Origin: Aquilaria yunnanensis
Taxonomy: Eukaryota > Streptophyta > Magnoliopsida > Malvales > Thymelaeaceae
Assembly: GCA_039654915.1 (NCBI GenBank)
Contig: CM077594.1
Coordinates: 71,108,393 to 71,172,392, forward strand
DNA length: 64,000 bases
Direction: 5' to 3'
Both the position numbers and the translations under genes were made by a program. Of the stretch, positions 1 through 11,705 are shown in pieces (position 1 is the first letter of the stretch; every line of letters starts with the position of its first letter). The notes beneath the pieces were generated by a model. That model made no database searches. It worked only from the letters and a program-made list of their open reading frames with translations, and had not been told where the DNA came from.

Positions 1-750
1 TACTTGAGTTGGGAAAAAATTGGTGAAGGTGAAAAAGAAAGACTTGTATCCCTTCTATTAATGGAGAAAGATCTATTTGCTTACTCCCTGAGGGATATGC
101 CTGGAATAAATCCAAACATAATGCAGCATAGTCTTAAAGTATGGCCCAAGGCAATACCTGTTTAACAGAAAAAGTGTAGCCTTTCGGAGCATAAGAAAAA
201 TTCATCAAAGTAGAAGTTCAATGACTAATAGAGGCGGGTATAGTAAGGTAAGTCAATTTCCCAGATTGGTTTAGCAACACCATCGTTGCTACCAAGGAAG
301 AGAGTGATAAACTCTAAATGTGTGTTAAACTTTCGAAACATTAACGAAGCTTGTCCTAAGGACTCATAACTGCTACCTTCAATAAACAAACTGGTAGACT
401 CCACTACCGAACACGGGTGACTCAGCTTCCTCTATGCCTTTCGTGGGAATAACCAAATTTGGATGAACCCCGAAGATAGGGAAAAAACTGCATTCATCAC
501 CGAGGATGGGATGTATTGCTACGTCAGAATGCCCTTTGACCTCAAGAATACAGGAGCCATATATCAGAGGTTGATGAACAAGTTGTTCAACTCCTAGATT
601 GCAGAAATATGGAAGTATGCATTAATGATATGATAGTTAATAGTAAAGTATCCTATAATCATATCACAGACATGGAAGGAACCCTCTAACAACTTTGGAA
701 CTTCGACATCTGCCTTAACCCCAAAAAATACTTGTTCAGGGTAACAATTG
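1..750 (+). pseudogene. Tat-type gypsy protease-RT linker and RT, decayed (Tat3)
   Basis: Fragment of a Ty3/gypsy polyprotein, entering from the left edge of the window. Conceptual translation in shifting frames gives DLFAYSLRDMPGI near 70-110 (linker before RT), FRNINEACPKDS near 335-370 and a KNTGAIYQRLMNKLF-like stretch near 545-590. These match the Tat1 polymerase at 24874-27485. The catalytic YVDD box near 610-630 reads roughly CIND, so a catalytic Asp is lost. Many frameshifts and stops make it dead. It is the oldest visible layer. The coding match stops at 750 and resumes at 4571 after a solo-LTR insertion. Confidence 0.8.
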
Positions 751-2189
751 TTACACCTTCACAAAATGGGAAAATTACAGCATAAGGACGTAAACTTATT
801 TGCTTTAATTTTCACCATAGTGCATTATTTGTGAATTGTAAAGTATTCAATAGACACCCCCTTAAGTGGCAAAAACAATCATAGCTTGGTCCTTAAGAAA
901 GCATTGGCACATCGCCTAATTTTCAAGTAACCTATAGACTAAATTGTAAGATTACAAAAGTTGGGTACTCAATTGCACAAATCTATAAAGATGGCTATGC
1001 AAAGGAAATGGATGGAATTATGAAGAAAGGACATGGATGTAATTAAGGATATTGTTGGGGACCAAAGTGCTTAAGAAGGCAAAGTTGATCATTTATGGCA
1101 TAATGCCAACTAAGGATCCAATATCCATCTTTTTGTCTAAAAGTTATAATGACCTTTTACAAGGTTAAAGGTGGTCAAAACCATCATTTCCCAGAAAAAA
1201 TGGTCAGAAATAACCTGTCCAAGTGTTGGCCAAATTTTCAGAAATTTGCATATATGCCACCTTGGTCAAAACGATGTATAAATGAAGAAAAATCTTCATT
1301 TCAATGGCATTTTCCTTAAATTTTGGTCTCCAGTAACTAAGACCTCTTCCTTAAGTTCTTCCATCATCCTCCATAGGCACCATACCTTAAGAAAACAAGA
1401 GGAAGCAAGAGAAAGCAAAGAAGACATCAAAGAGTGCAAGAAAACTAATTTTTGTTCTATTTGGGTTTTCAGATTTCATAGCAAAAGGTAAGGGTTTTCT
1501 AAAGTTTTTAGGATTGTTTACTGTAATTCCAAAGATCCATGAAGCTAAGACCATGTTTGGAAGAGAGGAAAAAGCTCAAGGAACCTAGTTTGGGTTAAAG
1601 GGAATGAAGCATGGCAAGGTTTCAGCCTTAGTGTTACCATGGTAAGATGGCAGCAAGAAAGAAGGGTTTCTAGAGCCCAAGTTAGTACTAACTAAGACCT
1701 AAAATAATCATAAGACCAAGAAAAAGCTTGAGGAGGGCTACCATAGTGTTACTAAAGTGATATCTCATTATTTTATTGAATGATTATGGACTAACCCCAA
1801 TGTGTTATTGCTGCCAGCATTACAAGTGTTTGTTGCTGTGTTTGTTGGTGCATATGGTTTCCATATTAGTGTGTATGTGTTGTTTTTCTATTTTTTTATG
1901 TCTTTGCATTTTAGGTGGTACATTGCTATGGAAGACTTTATATTGAAAGCCCTTACTAAGTTCTTTACAAAGAGCTTACTCCCCTTTCTGTCCATTTTCA
2001 GGAACACCTGAAAGAGAACGTTCAAACTAATAGTTCTAGTTTGGGTTTTCCTGTGAAATTTTAGATACATAAACTTCAATATGTATAGTATTAAACTAGA
2101 GTAGAACATTTTCTAATTTTAGTGCTAGTACTTTTTGCCTTACACAGCAGCTGTCTTTTGAAGTTTCTGGAGTGCATTGTGGTTGTAAG

Positions 2190-3605
2190 TGTTAGTATTG
2201 TGCCCAAAAAGCCAATCATGAGATGATTGTATTTTTGCACATTGAGTCATGATATTTTATTGAGGCATTAATCCAGCAATTTTGTTTGTTGTTTTGTTTC
2301 TGCGTAACGTAATAAACATAATTGTAACCCTAGAATAATGATATTCTTAAACGTCCCTAGTCTAGTATTATTGTGGAGCGGGTTGCAATAATACATAATG
2401 ACTAGCATATGTGGAGACTAATATGAGATATGTAGTCTACATATGGGTACAAGTTGGAGAACTTATGTACTGGACCGACCCACCATGAGAACACTTCATG
2501 GATCGTTATATGAGTGTCATAAGTGATTCTCATAGTGATCATGGTATATGTAGTCCTTCGACCTAAGATCAGCAAGGTTCCCTACATGTGAGTCACATAC
2601 TTTGATACTTTCCTTTGTTGCTCGTAACTGAGTGAACTTGAAGGAGGTCATTGGGTATGTCACATATCATGCGGAGGGATTTGTATGATCAAGATGGGAT
2701 TTGTCCCTCCTATGTAACGGGAGTGATATCTTTGGGCCCCTTGATAGAGTGAGACTTAGAAAATGCATGGCCATGCTCCGATGAGTTGATATATGATATC
2801 AATGTCGTCAGTTTAAGTTGGTCTACTCGGTAATCAAGAAACCAAAGATTGGGCTATACGAGAGTGACGCATTCCATGTCTCGTGCTTAGTCTTGATATC
2901 TTGGACAAAGGGACAATGGCATATATCGGTGATGATCATAAAGGTTTAGTCGATTCACCGACAATCTTGTCACTTGGGTAGCAATGATGTGTTGCTAGAC
3001 ACCGCTCATTGCTTATGATCATAAATGTGATTTATGATCATTGCCAACATGGCAAGAGCCTATTGGGTCGCACACATAGAGCTATTTCGATCATTAGAGT
3101 GCATGGGCTAATTCTTTGGGTTATGGTTTCACTTTAATTTCGTATTAATAATGGGCCAAGGAGTTGAGCCATTATTAAGCCTGAAATTAAATCCTAATTG
3201 GATTAGGGCTTTGAAAGCCATTAGGCCTGGAAGTTGAGTCTCACTATAAATACAAGTTTTAAGTGAGAAATTCGTAGGTCTCCTTGCCCTAGCCTCCCAA
3301 AAGGACAGCCGCACTCTTCTCTTGCAATTCCTTGGAGGACGCAAGCTAGCACTGCGAGCGCAAGAGAAACGCATCTGCCGGGACGTGGTGGAAGCGTGGT
3401 GATCCCGAGAGGCTCGTGTGGATACCATAGAGAGCCTGAACATGTCAACTGTTCAGGTTTTGTGATTCGACTCTACAGTTGAGTGAGAGATCTCAACCGA
3501 AAATTAGGTATGAAATTTTTGAACACCCGGTTTACCCCGTTTCACTTGGATCTTGGAGTGTTTCGATTAAATTCCGCTGCGCTGTTTGGCTCCCGAAACC
3601 CAACA
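2190..3605 (+). repeat. Solo LTR of the copia1 family (A1)
   Basis: Sense-strand LTR from TGTTAGTATTGTGCCC to GGGAGCC-type end CCCAACA, 1416 bp, the same length as the copia1 LTRs. Flanked by a perfect target duplication gtaag (2185-2189 and 3606-3610). It is the only copia-family LTR here in + orientation; the others lie on the - strand. Short ORFs inside it recur in every copy of the LTR and are not genes. No internal element sequence remains, as expected after LTR-LTR recombination. Confidence 0.92.
3245..3252 (+). promoter_or_regulatory. Probable TATA box of the copia LTR
   Basis: TATAAATA in the context tctcacTATAAATAcaag of solo LTR A1, about 360 bp before the LTR end. The same box occurs in the other copies of this family (for example 16902-16909 on the - strand). 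The 5' LTR of copia1 reads TATAAATG at this site. Position fits a U3 promoter; the start site itself is not visible. Confidence 0.6.
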
Positions 3606-4570
3606 GTAAGGCTCTCCAAGAAGGTAGTGTACATACGCAGCTAATCTAGGACATATGTATGATGCATCTATGCATGTAAATACACTATGGATGGTGTATG
3701 GATGATATATGAAGCAATAAAGTGAGGTTTGAGGTTGAATGTTCACTTCTGTCCATTTTGCAACTCATTAGCTGTTCCGAAGAAAATTAAGTTTAATGTT
3801 TATGGAATTCCACTAAATTTAGGAAAATGACTTTCCCAACTTTTTAAGACATGTAACAACCTTCCCATGTTGGTTTTGCACCTGAAAATGAAGTGTATGA
3901 ATTTTATGAAATTTTGTATGGGAATTATGGTCATTAGTTGTACAGATTTGGTACCCTATACTGCAAGAGCTAGAAAATACTATATGTAATGAGTTTGAAT
4001 ATGAAATTTTGACCAAACCTAGAGCACATACATAGGTTGAACTAAAATTTTTAATTTCTAAATTTGGAGCTCTGTAGCTAAAGATATGACATTCCAAAGT
4101 TGGCTAAGTTACTGTTCATCTGGTCAGAGTTTGGTAACCAACTTAAAAAATCCATAACATGGTCCATAGGTGGGCTTTTGATGTAAAAAAAAATTTATTG
4201 GTTTTTGCTCTAAGTCTTTACTTGATAATTGAACAAAGAAAATATGGGGTTACATGGCTAGAATGATATAGTTTATTAGTGGAAGTTACAGCTGCAGTGG
4301 CTGGCCACTAGAACTTAACAAGGTTGCCTAATGTGTGGAGGCCAAAACTAATAATTGTGCTAGTGTTTTCCTTATTAGCTTCCATAGTGTGCATAAATGT
4401 AAATATGTGTGTTATGGTTTGAGCAATATACATATATTTGCATAAAGACCAAGATGGCCACTTGGGTAATATAGTGAGCATTGTTCTGAGGGCCTACAGA
4501 ACATGCATAGCTCCTGTGAGATTGACACATTCAATATTGTCACCGTATTTAAGCTCTTAGAGTGGTAACA

Positions 4571-4900
4571 ACAATAGGCAAATTCCTTGGCTTCATGGTA
4601 TCCAAGAGAGGTATAGATGCCAATCAAGAGAAAGTTAAGACCTTACTCAAGTTTTGAACTTCCACAACTGCCAAGGATATACAAAGGCTTATAAGAAGAA
4701 TAACGGCCCTCGGCAGATTCATCTCTAGATATAGAAATTGATGTCGACCATTCTTCAAACCGCTCACTGAAATAGCCAAAACTGAAGACAACCTCGGCAC
4801 CAAACAACACCCTTAGAATGAAAAGTGTTAAAGGCTTGGGATGAACTCAAACACTACTTATCCCATCTGCCTACACTTCGACAACCTAGGGAGGGGGAAT
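4571..4900 (+). pseudogene. Tat3 RT C-terminus and connection to RNase H, decayed
   Basis: Continues the + strand Tat polymerase interrupted by B1. Motifs in order: FLGFMVSKRGIDAN near 4580-4620, IRRITALGRFISRYRN near 4690-4740, CRPFFKPLTEIAKTEDN near 4745-4795 and LPTLRQP near 4870-4890. They align with the same segment of Tat1 RT at 24880-25150. Several stops and frame changes are present. The coding match is cut at 4900 by the LTR of element C; the rest of Tat3 is not seen in the window. Confidence 0.8.
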
Positions 4901-5092
4901 TGTTATTGCTCTCCTAGTGGAAACCTAATTTGGGACCTTAATTCAATTTCACATAGTAAGAATAGGTAGGTTTAGAAAAGTTTACTAAGTTCTGAGAACT
5001 AAACAAGATTTTACCAAAGTTGACTATGGTTTACCTAAAGAAGGGGCACTTTGCATCTTTTGAAAAACTTGGTGGCTTGGATTTAAAATGGT

Positions 5093-5099
5093 TATAAAA
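5093..5099 (+). promoter_or_regulatory. Probable TATA box of C LTR
   Basis: TATAAAA in ggTTATAAAAgcttgg, about 190 bp into the LTR, also present in the second LTR near 34075-34082. Both are followed by a conserved region that could be the transcript leader. No start site can be assigned. Confidence 0.4.
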
Positions 5100-6618
5100 G
5101 CTTGGTAGAGGTGGAGGTGGCTGCCATTTCCAATCCAAACCCGAGTTCACCCTCCACCCTTTGATTTCTTCTTCAATCCAAGCTCAAAACCAAGAGATTT
5201 TGGTGAAAATGAAGCCACCAAGGGTGTTTATGCCAAAGGGAGCTTGTTCCAAGTAGAATTTCAAGTTTTTGAAGCTTTGAACCTTGTTTCCAACCTCCCC
5301 TTATTTTTATGCTAGGTAACTTGAGTTTTCCTTACTGCTTCTTGTTTAGAAAGTGATTAGATGCTCGGGTTTTGTTTAAAGTTAGTAATTTGGTGTTTGG
5401 TGCCTTTGTTTGGTTAGAACTTAGGTAGACTTTGAGGAACCTAGTTTTTGGTAGAAGAGTTGGTTGATTCTTGCTTATGGATTGAGGATGAGGTAAGGGA
5501 GTTATGTTTTCAATCTTAATTGATGCTATTGGTTTGAGTTTGCTAGATGAATTCAAGTAGTTTTGGCAATAGCATTAGTTAGTGGATTAGTTTGATCATG
5601 GTGGACTATGATGTTTGTGAGGTATGGAATGGTGTTTAAATGCATCATAGACTAACTTATGATAGTTGGTTGTGATCAATGTTACATGTACTACATGTGT
5701 GTGAAGTTTGAAGGCCATCCAAGCACATCTGATTTGCTTGGTATGTCTACAAAGTTTAAAGTAGTGAAACTAGAATTTTTTGGGCTATTGCAGGTATTGG
5801 CAATGCATCACCAGTCATCATTAGTACCTGTGATGTGGCACCTCTACCATGAAAATTGGTAGCACATTTATAATTGTGGTGACGCATCACCACAATTAGT
5901 TTACAAAGGATCACAACTAAGTCTCACTAGCTTAGGAGAGAGGTTTAGTACCCTTGGTGACATAGCCATGCAGTTAGCCATTAGGTTACAAGGTGAAACC
6001 TTAGTGCACCTAAAAAGGTTCAAAGTAACCTAGAAAATGAGTCCGACAATGATCATTATCATTCCATTAGTGTGAACCAAGTAACAGTGGATAGAGGAGC
6101 ACCATGGATGTAGTCTTAATGCACTTGTGGCCTAGCCAAATTGTGCCTAGAGGCATAAGTGAAAGCTTGGTACATCCTTGCTAGGTTTAATGGGTAGAGG
6201 CTTAGTTCACAAGTGACCTAGGAAGGTCTAAGGACTTGAGACACTTTGTGGAGGCCTAGTACACCTAGTGCATTTCTTACAATGCAAGCAAGAAACATCC
6301 ACCATGTTCTTTTGCACAACAACCAAGGGAAGGCTACATGATTGTGTCAGTAAGATAAGGTTACTAGGAGCAAGTTAGTGGCCAGAACTCACTAGGCACA
6401 GAGTGATACCTGTGGGAGGACTAGGATAAGGAGGGTCCTAAGGCACCTAGATATATGCATATAATAAACCTTTAGGCTACAAGCGCACATAGCAGGTTTA
6501 ATGATCTGGTATGAGTGTCAAGACCTTCAGTCCTCACAATTTTTTTATGCAGGTTGAAGACCCTTTACTGAGAATCTTTGGTTCTTACTCCCTTAACTTT
6601 TGTTGTACAGTTTTGGGC

Positions 6619-7957
6619 TGTAAGGCTTCGAGAGCCAAAAAGCGCAACAAAATTTAACCAAAACCCTCCAAGATCCAAGTGAAACAGGGTAAACCGGGTG
6701 TTCAAAAATTTTCATACCTAATTTCAATTGAGATCTCTCACCTAACTGTAGGGTCAAATCACAAAACCTGAATAGCTGACATGTTCAAGCTCTTTATGGT
6801 ATCCACACGAGCCTCTCGGGATCGCTATGCTTCCACCATGTCCTAGCAGATGCGTTTCTCTTGCGCTCGTAGTGCTAGCTTGCATCCTCCAAGGTATAGC
6901 AAGAGAAAAGTGCAGGTGTCTCTTTCGGTAGGCTAGGGCAAGGGTGTGAATTTCTCACTAAAAGTTGTATTTATAGTGAGACTCAACTTCCAGGCCTAAT
7001 GGGTTTATAATTTCGGGCTTAATAATGGCTCAACTTTTGGGCCAATTATAAACACAAAATTATCATGAAACCATAACCCAAATAATTAGCCCATGCACTC
7101 TAATAATCCAAATAGCTCTATGTGTACGACCCAATAGGCTCTTACCATGTTGCCAATGATCATAAATCACATTTATGATCATAACCAATGACCGGTGTCT
7201 AGCAACACATCATTGTTGCCTAAGTGACAAGATTGTCCCTTTGTCCAAGAGATTAAGACTAGGCACGAGACATGGAATGTGTCACTCTCGTATAGGCCAA
7301 TCTTTGGTTTCTTGATTACCAAGTAGACTAACTTAAATTGATGACATTGATATCGTATATCAACTCATCCGACCATGGCCATGCATTTTCTAAGTCTCAT
7401 TCTATCAAGGGGCCCAAGATATCACTCCCATTATATAGGAGGGACAAATCCCATCTTGATCATACAAATCCCTCCACATGATATGTGACATACCCAATGA
7501 CCTCCTTCAAGTTCACTTAGTTATGAGCAACAAAGGGAAGTATCAAAGTATGTGACTCACATCTAGGGAACCTTGATGACCTTAGGTCAAAGGACTACAT
7601 ATACCATGATCACTATGAGAATCACTTATGACACTCATATAATGATCCATGTAGCATTCTCATGGTCGGTTGGTCCAATACACAAATTCTCCAACTTGTA
7701 CCCATATGTAGACTACATATCTCATATTAGTCTCTACATATGCTAGTCATTATGTATTATTGTAATTCATTCCACAATTATACTAGATCAAGGACGTTTG
7801 AGAATATCATTATTCTAGGATTACAATTATGTTTATTACGTTACACAGAAACAAAACAATGAACATAGTTACTCGATTAATGGCTTAATAAAATATCATG
7901 GCTGAATGTGCAAAAATACAATCATCTCATGATTGGCTTTTGGGCACAACACTGACA
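6619..7957 (-). repeat. Solo LTR of the copia1 family (A2), older copy
   Basis: Read on the + strand from TGTAAGGCTTCGAGAGCC to GCACAACACTGACA, 1339 bp. Flanked by tgggc (6614-6618) and tgggt (7958-7962), a target duplication with one change. The empty site is visible in the other C LTR near 35800. More diverged than A1 and A3, so older. No gene. Confidence 0.88.
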
Positions 7958-8523
7958 TGGGTGTCATTGATCTAGCAACCATTGAGGGTTGTTGAGCTAG
8001 GATTTCAAACAGGTATTTGGCTAACTCAAATCTTTGTAATTTTAGCACATGGGAGGGCTTTATAGCTTGCCAATAGGAGTTTGCTCTAAGGTCGAAGTTT
8101 AGTTATGCATCTTAGTAGTATAATTTAGTGTATAGTTTTCACACACTAGTTTGCCTCGAATGGTCACGTTTAAGTTGTCCACTCTAGAGTCACTCTTGGG
8201 TGCGAGGATAGTTTATTCTCGTTTAGATGCTTGCACATGATTGATTATGTTTAGTTAATTCCTAGGTATTTTGTATGCTTTGACTACTTTGAACTTGGAT
8301 GTTAGTGAAAGGCATGGGCAATGTTTTATGATTTATGTTTATATTTTATAACTTTTGTTTTAAGTCAAAGCATTAATCATGTATATTTGCATAGTAGGAT
8401 TAAACAACTAGAAGCATAAAGGTTTTAACTAGTGCACACATAATCAGTTAGCCAATTATGACTAGGATGGGACAAGTTCCCATAGGCTTCCTAGGCAAGC
8501 CCGTGAGGGGCAGTGTCAGTTTT

Positions 8524-8535
8524 TGGTATCAGAGC
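8524..8535 (+). other. Primer-binding site of element C
   Basis: TGGTATCAGAGC, complementary to the 3' end of plant initiator Met-tRNA, five bases after the LTR end (8518). The same motif follows the second LTR at 36444-36455. Confidence 0.85.
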
Positions 8536-8649
8536 TTAGTCATGGTTGTTGGAGGCTAAGAAAAAAGATTTAGTGGATTGCCCTTGTGCTCGGGTAGTTA
8601 GTACTAACCAACATTTGTCAGCTGTCATTTCGCTTTGGCTGCCGGTTGC

Positions 8650-10928
8650 TGATGCCCAGGGGCTTCATCGTTGGTAGTCATGGTGACTGATGGAGGGACT
8701 CCCGGAGAGGAAGAACACCTGGTGGCCGGTTTACCCAAGGGAGAGTGCCTGAGATGTTCAGAAAAAGTGGGTTAGGAGGTCCCCAAGGTGTTGTTCCGGG
8801 GAGGAGCCTCCGTGTTGGGTTTCGGGAGCCAAACAGCGCAGCGGAATTTAACCGAAACCCTCCAGGATCCAAGTGAAACGGGGTAAACCGGGTGTTCGAA
8901 AATTTCATACCTAATTTTCGGTTGAGATCTCTCACTCAACTGTAGAGTCGAATCACAAAACCTGAACAGTTGACGTGTTCAGGCTCTCTATGGTATCCAC
9001 ACGAGCCTCTCGGGATCACCACGCTTCCACCACGTCCCGGCAGATGCGTTTCTCTTGCGCTCACAGTGCTAGCTTGCGTCCTCCAAGGAATTGCAAGAGA
9101 AGAGTGCGGCTGTCCTTTTGGGAGGCTAGGGCAAGGAGACCTGCGAATTTCTCACTTAAAAGCTGTATTTATAGTGAGACTCAACTTCCAGGCCTAATGG
9201 GTTTCAAAGCCCTAATCCAATTAGGATTTAATTTCGGGCTTAATAATGGCTCAACTCCTTGGCCCATTATTAATATGAAATTAAAGTGAAACCAGAACCC
9301 AAATAATTAGCCCATGCACTCTAATGATCGAAATAGCTCTATGTGTACGACCCAATAGGCTCTTGCCATGTTGGCAATGATCATAAATCACATTTATGAT
9401 CATAAGCAATGAGCGGTGTCTAGCAACACATCATTGCTACCCAAGTGACAAGATTGTCGGTGAATCGACTAAACCTTTATGATCATCACCGATATATGCC
9501 ATTGTCCCTTTGTCCAAGATATCAAGACTAAGCACGAGACATGGAATGTGTCACTCTCGTATAGCCCAATCTTTGGTTTCTTAATTACCGAGTAAACCAA
9601 ATTAAACTGACGACATTGATATCATATATCAACTCATCGTAGCATGGCCATGCATTTTCTAAGTCTTACTCTATCGAGGGGCCCAAAGATATCACTCCCA
9701 TTACATAGGAGGGACAAATCCCATCTTGATCATACAAATCCCTCCGCATGATATGTGACATACCCAATGACCTCCTTCAAGTTCACTCAGTTACGAGCAA
9801 CAAAGGAAAGTATCAAAGTATGTGACTCACATGTAGGGAACCATGATGATCTTAGGTCGAAGGACTACATATACCATGATCACTATGAGAATCACTTATG
9901 ACACTCATATAACGATCCATGAAGTGTTCTCATGGTGGGTCGGTCCAGTACACAAGTTCTCTAACTTGTACCCATATGTAGACTACATATCTCATATTAG
10001 TCTCCACATATGCTAGTCATTATGTATTATTGCAACCCGCTCCACAATAATACTAGACTAGGGACGTTTAAGAATATCATTATTCTAGGGTTACAATTAT
10101 GTTTATTACGTTATGCACAAACAAAACAACAAACAAAATTGCTGGATTAATGCCTCAATAAAATATCATGACTCAATGTGCAAAAATACAATCATCTCAT
10201 GATTGGCTTTTTGGGCACAACACTAACACTCCAACGCCCAAGTCAGTGGTGCTGAGAGAAGGCGGAGGAAATAGCACTGAGGGGTTCAGTGAACTCGCCT
10301 GGTCATATTTTCTCAGAGTGAGGAGTCAGGATATTTGCCAACCGTTTGCCAGGGTATACTCCCTGGTATTTATAGAGGTGTCCAGCCCGTTCAGATCGTG
10401 ACACGTGTTTGGTCGGATGTTCTCTGAATGTCTGGGCGTAAAGGACAAGTAGCTGGTGGCAGGCTTCCTTGAGCCTTGAGCCGAGACGGGCCATGATGTG
10501 ACTTTGATGGCGTCGGCGAGTCAGAGCACCATTTGAGGCGGCTTGTGACGTCTGTGGGCGACATGTCAGAGGCTTCCTTAAATGCTCCTGCCGTACTCCC
10601 GAGGTCCCTGGGTGAGGTCATCCTCTAGTACGGACCGTGCCACTTCGGGAAACATGCCCCCAGTTCGGGGGTTCCCAGATTCAGGGAGCTCCGCCTTCGG
10701 GAAGATCATGTTCGGCCTGCACTAGCTGGTGAAACTCTTCCTAAGGCGGTCCGTTTTCTACCTCGGGGGGCTAATAGTATCCTCAAGTTCCCTGGCGTGC
10801 CGAGCTCGGGCTCTTTGGCTTGTCTCCGAGGTGTGTGATCCCATTTTTTTCTGGGTAGCGCCAGATCTCCTGGCCATTCTGGTGGCAGGGAGTTCGGCCA
10901 GGTGGAGGCGATAGTCCTTCGGCTATCA
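8650..10928 (-). repeat. 3' LTR of Tat1, split by solo LTR A3
   Basis: On the - strand begins TGATAGCCGAAGGACTATCG (at 10928) and ends GGGCATCA (at 8650). Without A3 and its 5-bp duplication it is about 858 bp, matching the 859-bp 5' LTR at 28271-29129. The primary function is promoter and polyadenylation of the element. It holds a TATA motif near 10367-10376 on the - strand. Contains no gene. Confidence 0.9.
8813..10228 (-). repeat. Solo LTR of the copia1 family (A3)
   Basis: 1416 bp, read on the + strand from TGTTGGGTTTCGGGAGCC to CACAACACTAACA. Flanked by ctccg (8808-8812) and ctcca (10229-10233). The intact site in the other Tat1 LTR (near 28430) reads ctccgacgccc, so the right copy has one G to A change. 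Sequence is close to the copia1 LTRs, so the insertion is younger than Tat1. Confidence 0.93.
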
Positions 10929-10942
10929 CATGCCCCCCTTTG
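10929..10942 (-). other. Polypurine tract of Tat1
   Basis: On the - strand AAAGGGGGGCATG lies directly before the 3' LTR start TGATAGCC. It would prime plus-strand DNA synthesis. Confidence 0.75.
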
Positions 10943-11020
10943 GAAAGCCGAAGTGACGACTTCGGTTTTGTTTCCTTTCCGAGGATGTTCTTTGGGAGTC
11001 TATAGAGAGTAACACCTGTG

Positions 11021-11180
11021 TCGAAGGTACACCTCTTGCCCAAAGGTGTGGGTTGCTCGGCCTTGTCCTGTGTTTTGGTGTCTCCGAGGCAAAGCCTGTA
11101 TCGAGCATACACCTCTTGCCCGAAGGTATGGGCTGTTCGGCCATAGCCCGTCTTTTGGTGTCTTCGAGGCAATCTTGCTT
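11021..11180. repeat. Two tandem copies of an 80-bp unit
   Basis: Units 11021-11100 and 11101-11180 both begin TCGA, share ACACCTCTTGCC about 10 bases in and end with a TTTTGGTGTCT..CGAGGCAA block. They lie between the Tat1 PPT and the antisense gene, about 260 bp upstream of its TATA motif. Overlapping short ORFs here are frames of the repeat. The rest of 10943-11290 holds nothing I recognise. Confidence 0.8.
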
Positions 11181-11301
11181 CTTTGCTTTTGCAGGTCTGT
11201 GCAGCGTTGCGTCTGATGGCCAGGCGCGTTAGTCTGAGCGACGCGTTTTAGTTGTTTAGGGATGTCAGAAGACGTGTCCCCTATTTTGGTGCGGCGGTTG
11301 A

Positions 11302-11444
11302 CACGTGGCACACTGTCATTGGAGGAGGGTCGCGTTGTTTACAGAGAGCGCGTCTTTTCAGGCGCAAAGTGCAGTTACGGCGACGGTTCGCCTTCAAATG
11401 GCACTTATGACGTCGTTTCAGTTACCCACGTTTGGCCTATAAAT
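11302..11444 (+). promoter_or_regulatory. Probable promoter of the Tat1 antisense gene
   Basis: In order on the + strand: a G-box core CACGTG in tgaCACGTGgca (11302-11307), a bZIP-type TGACGTC (11408-11414) and a TATAAAT box in ggccTATAAATtgcc (11438-11444). The box is about 260 bp before the ATG at 11706, leaving a pyrimidine-rich leader. The arrangement is what a plant RNA polymerase II promoter would look like. Activity is inferred, not shown. Confidence 0.5.
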
Positions 11445-11705
11445 TGCCTATTCCGTCATAAGCCCCTTTTGCTTTTGCTTCTGCTATTTCCCTGCTTGCC
11501 CTTTTCTCTGCGCTTTCTCTGGCTTTTGTGGCGGAGCTGTTTTAACAGAGTTTTTTCTAGCAACCTTTTACGACGGTGACCTCCGATTTTGGCAAGTCTT
11601 TTGGTGGGGTTTTTTCTTTCCAGAGTCTTTTGATACCTCTGTTTTTTTGAGTTTTTACCGGAAGTTGTTTTCTTGCCTTTTTCTGAACTTGTTTTTCTGT
11701 CCAAA

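Larger units (their letters stand above)
751..4570 (+). mobile_element. Solo LTR of family B (B1), hit by a copia solo LTR
   Basis: Starts TGTTAC and ends GTAACA, a perfect 6-bp terminal inverted repeat, flanked by the 5-bp target duplication acaat (746-750 and 4571-4575). Removing the element rejoins the Tat3 RT frame, which proves an insertion. Without the nested copia LTR (2190-3605) it is about 2.4 kb, like copy B2 at 44406-46856. No ORF with recognisable domains is present, so I read it as a solo LTR of a long-LTR element whose internal part is not in the window. Strand is arbitrary, defined by the TGTTAC..CACAAAATGGG end. Confidence 0.8.
4901..8518 (+). repeat. 5' LTR of element C
   Basis: Begins TGTTATTGCTCTCCTAGTGG and ends GGCAGTGTCA just before the primer-binding site. 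Without solo LTR A2 it is about 2.27 kb; the partner at 33751-36438 is 2.69 kb. Most of the difference is two deletions here, one after about 4995 and one after the bases near 5885. It has a TATAAAA motif at 5093-5099. Near 5799-5890 it holds the decayed counterpart of the palindromic repeat cluster seen at 34786-34905. It contains no gene. Confidence 0.8.

Noticed and set aside
8524..8535. tRNA gene fragments at TGGTATCAGAGC and TGGCGCCGTC sites
   Set aside because: They are only 12-18 bases, lie directly after LTR ends and are primer-binding sites, not tRNA genes.
8970..9289. Overlapping frames of 75 and 104 codons that recur almost unchanged at 3129-3448, 16711-17025, 23719-23934 and 29735-29962
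   Set aside because: They recur because they lie in the copia LTR. The frames fall in the transcript start region of every LTR copy, have no domain, and are broken in A2 and copia2.
11262..11579. 105-codon + strand frame with a Leu-rich segment before the antisense gene
   Set aside because: It starts upstream of the TATA motif and its Leu/Phe stretch is just the pyrimidine-rich leader. No support from a related copy.
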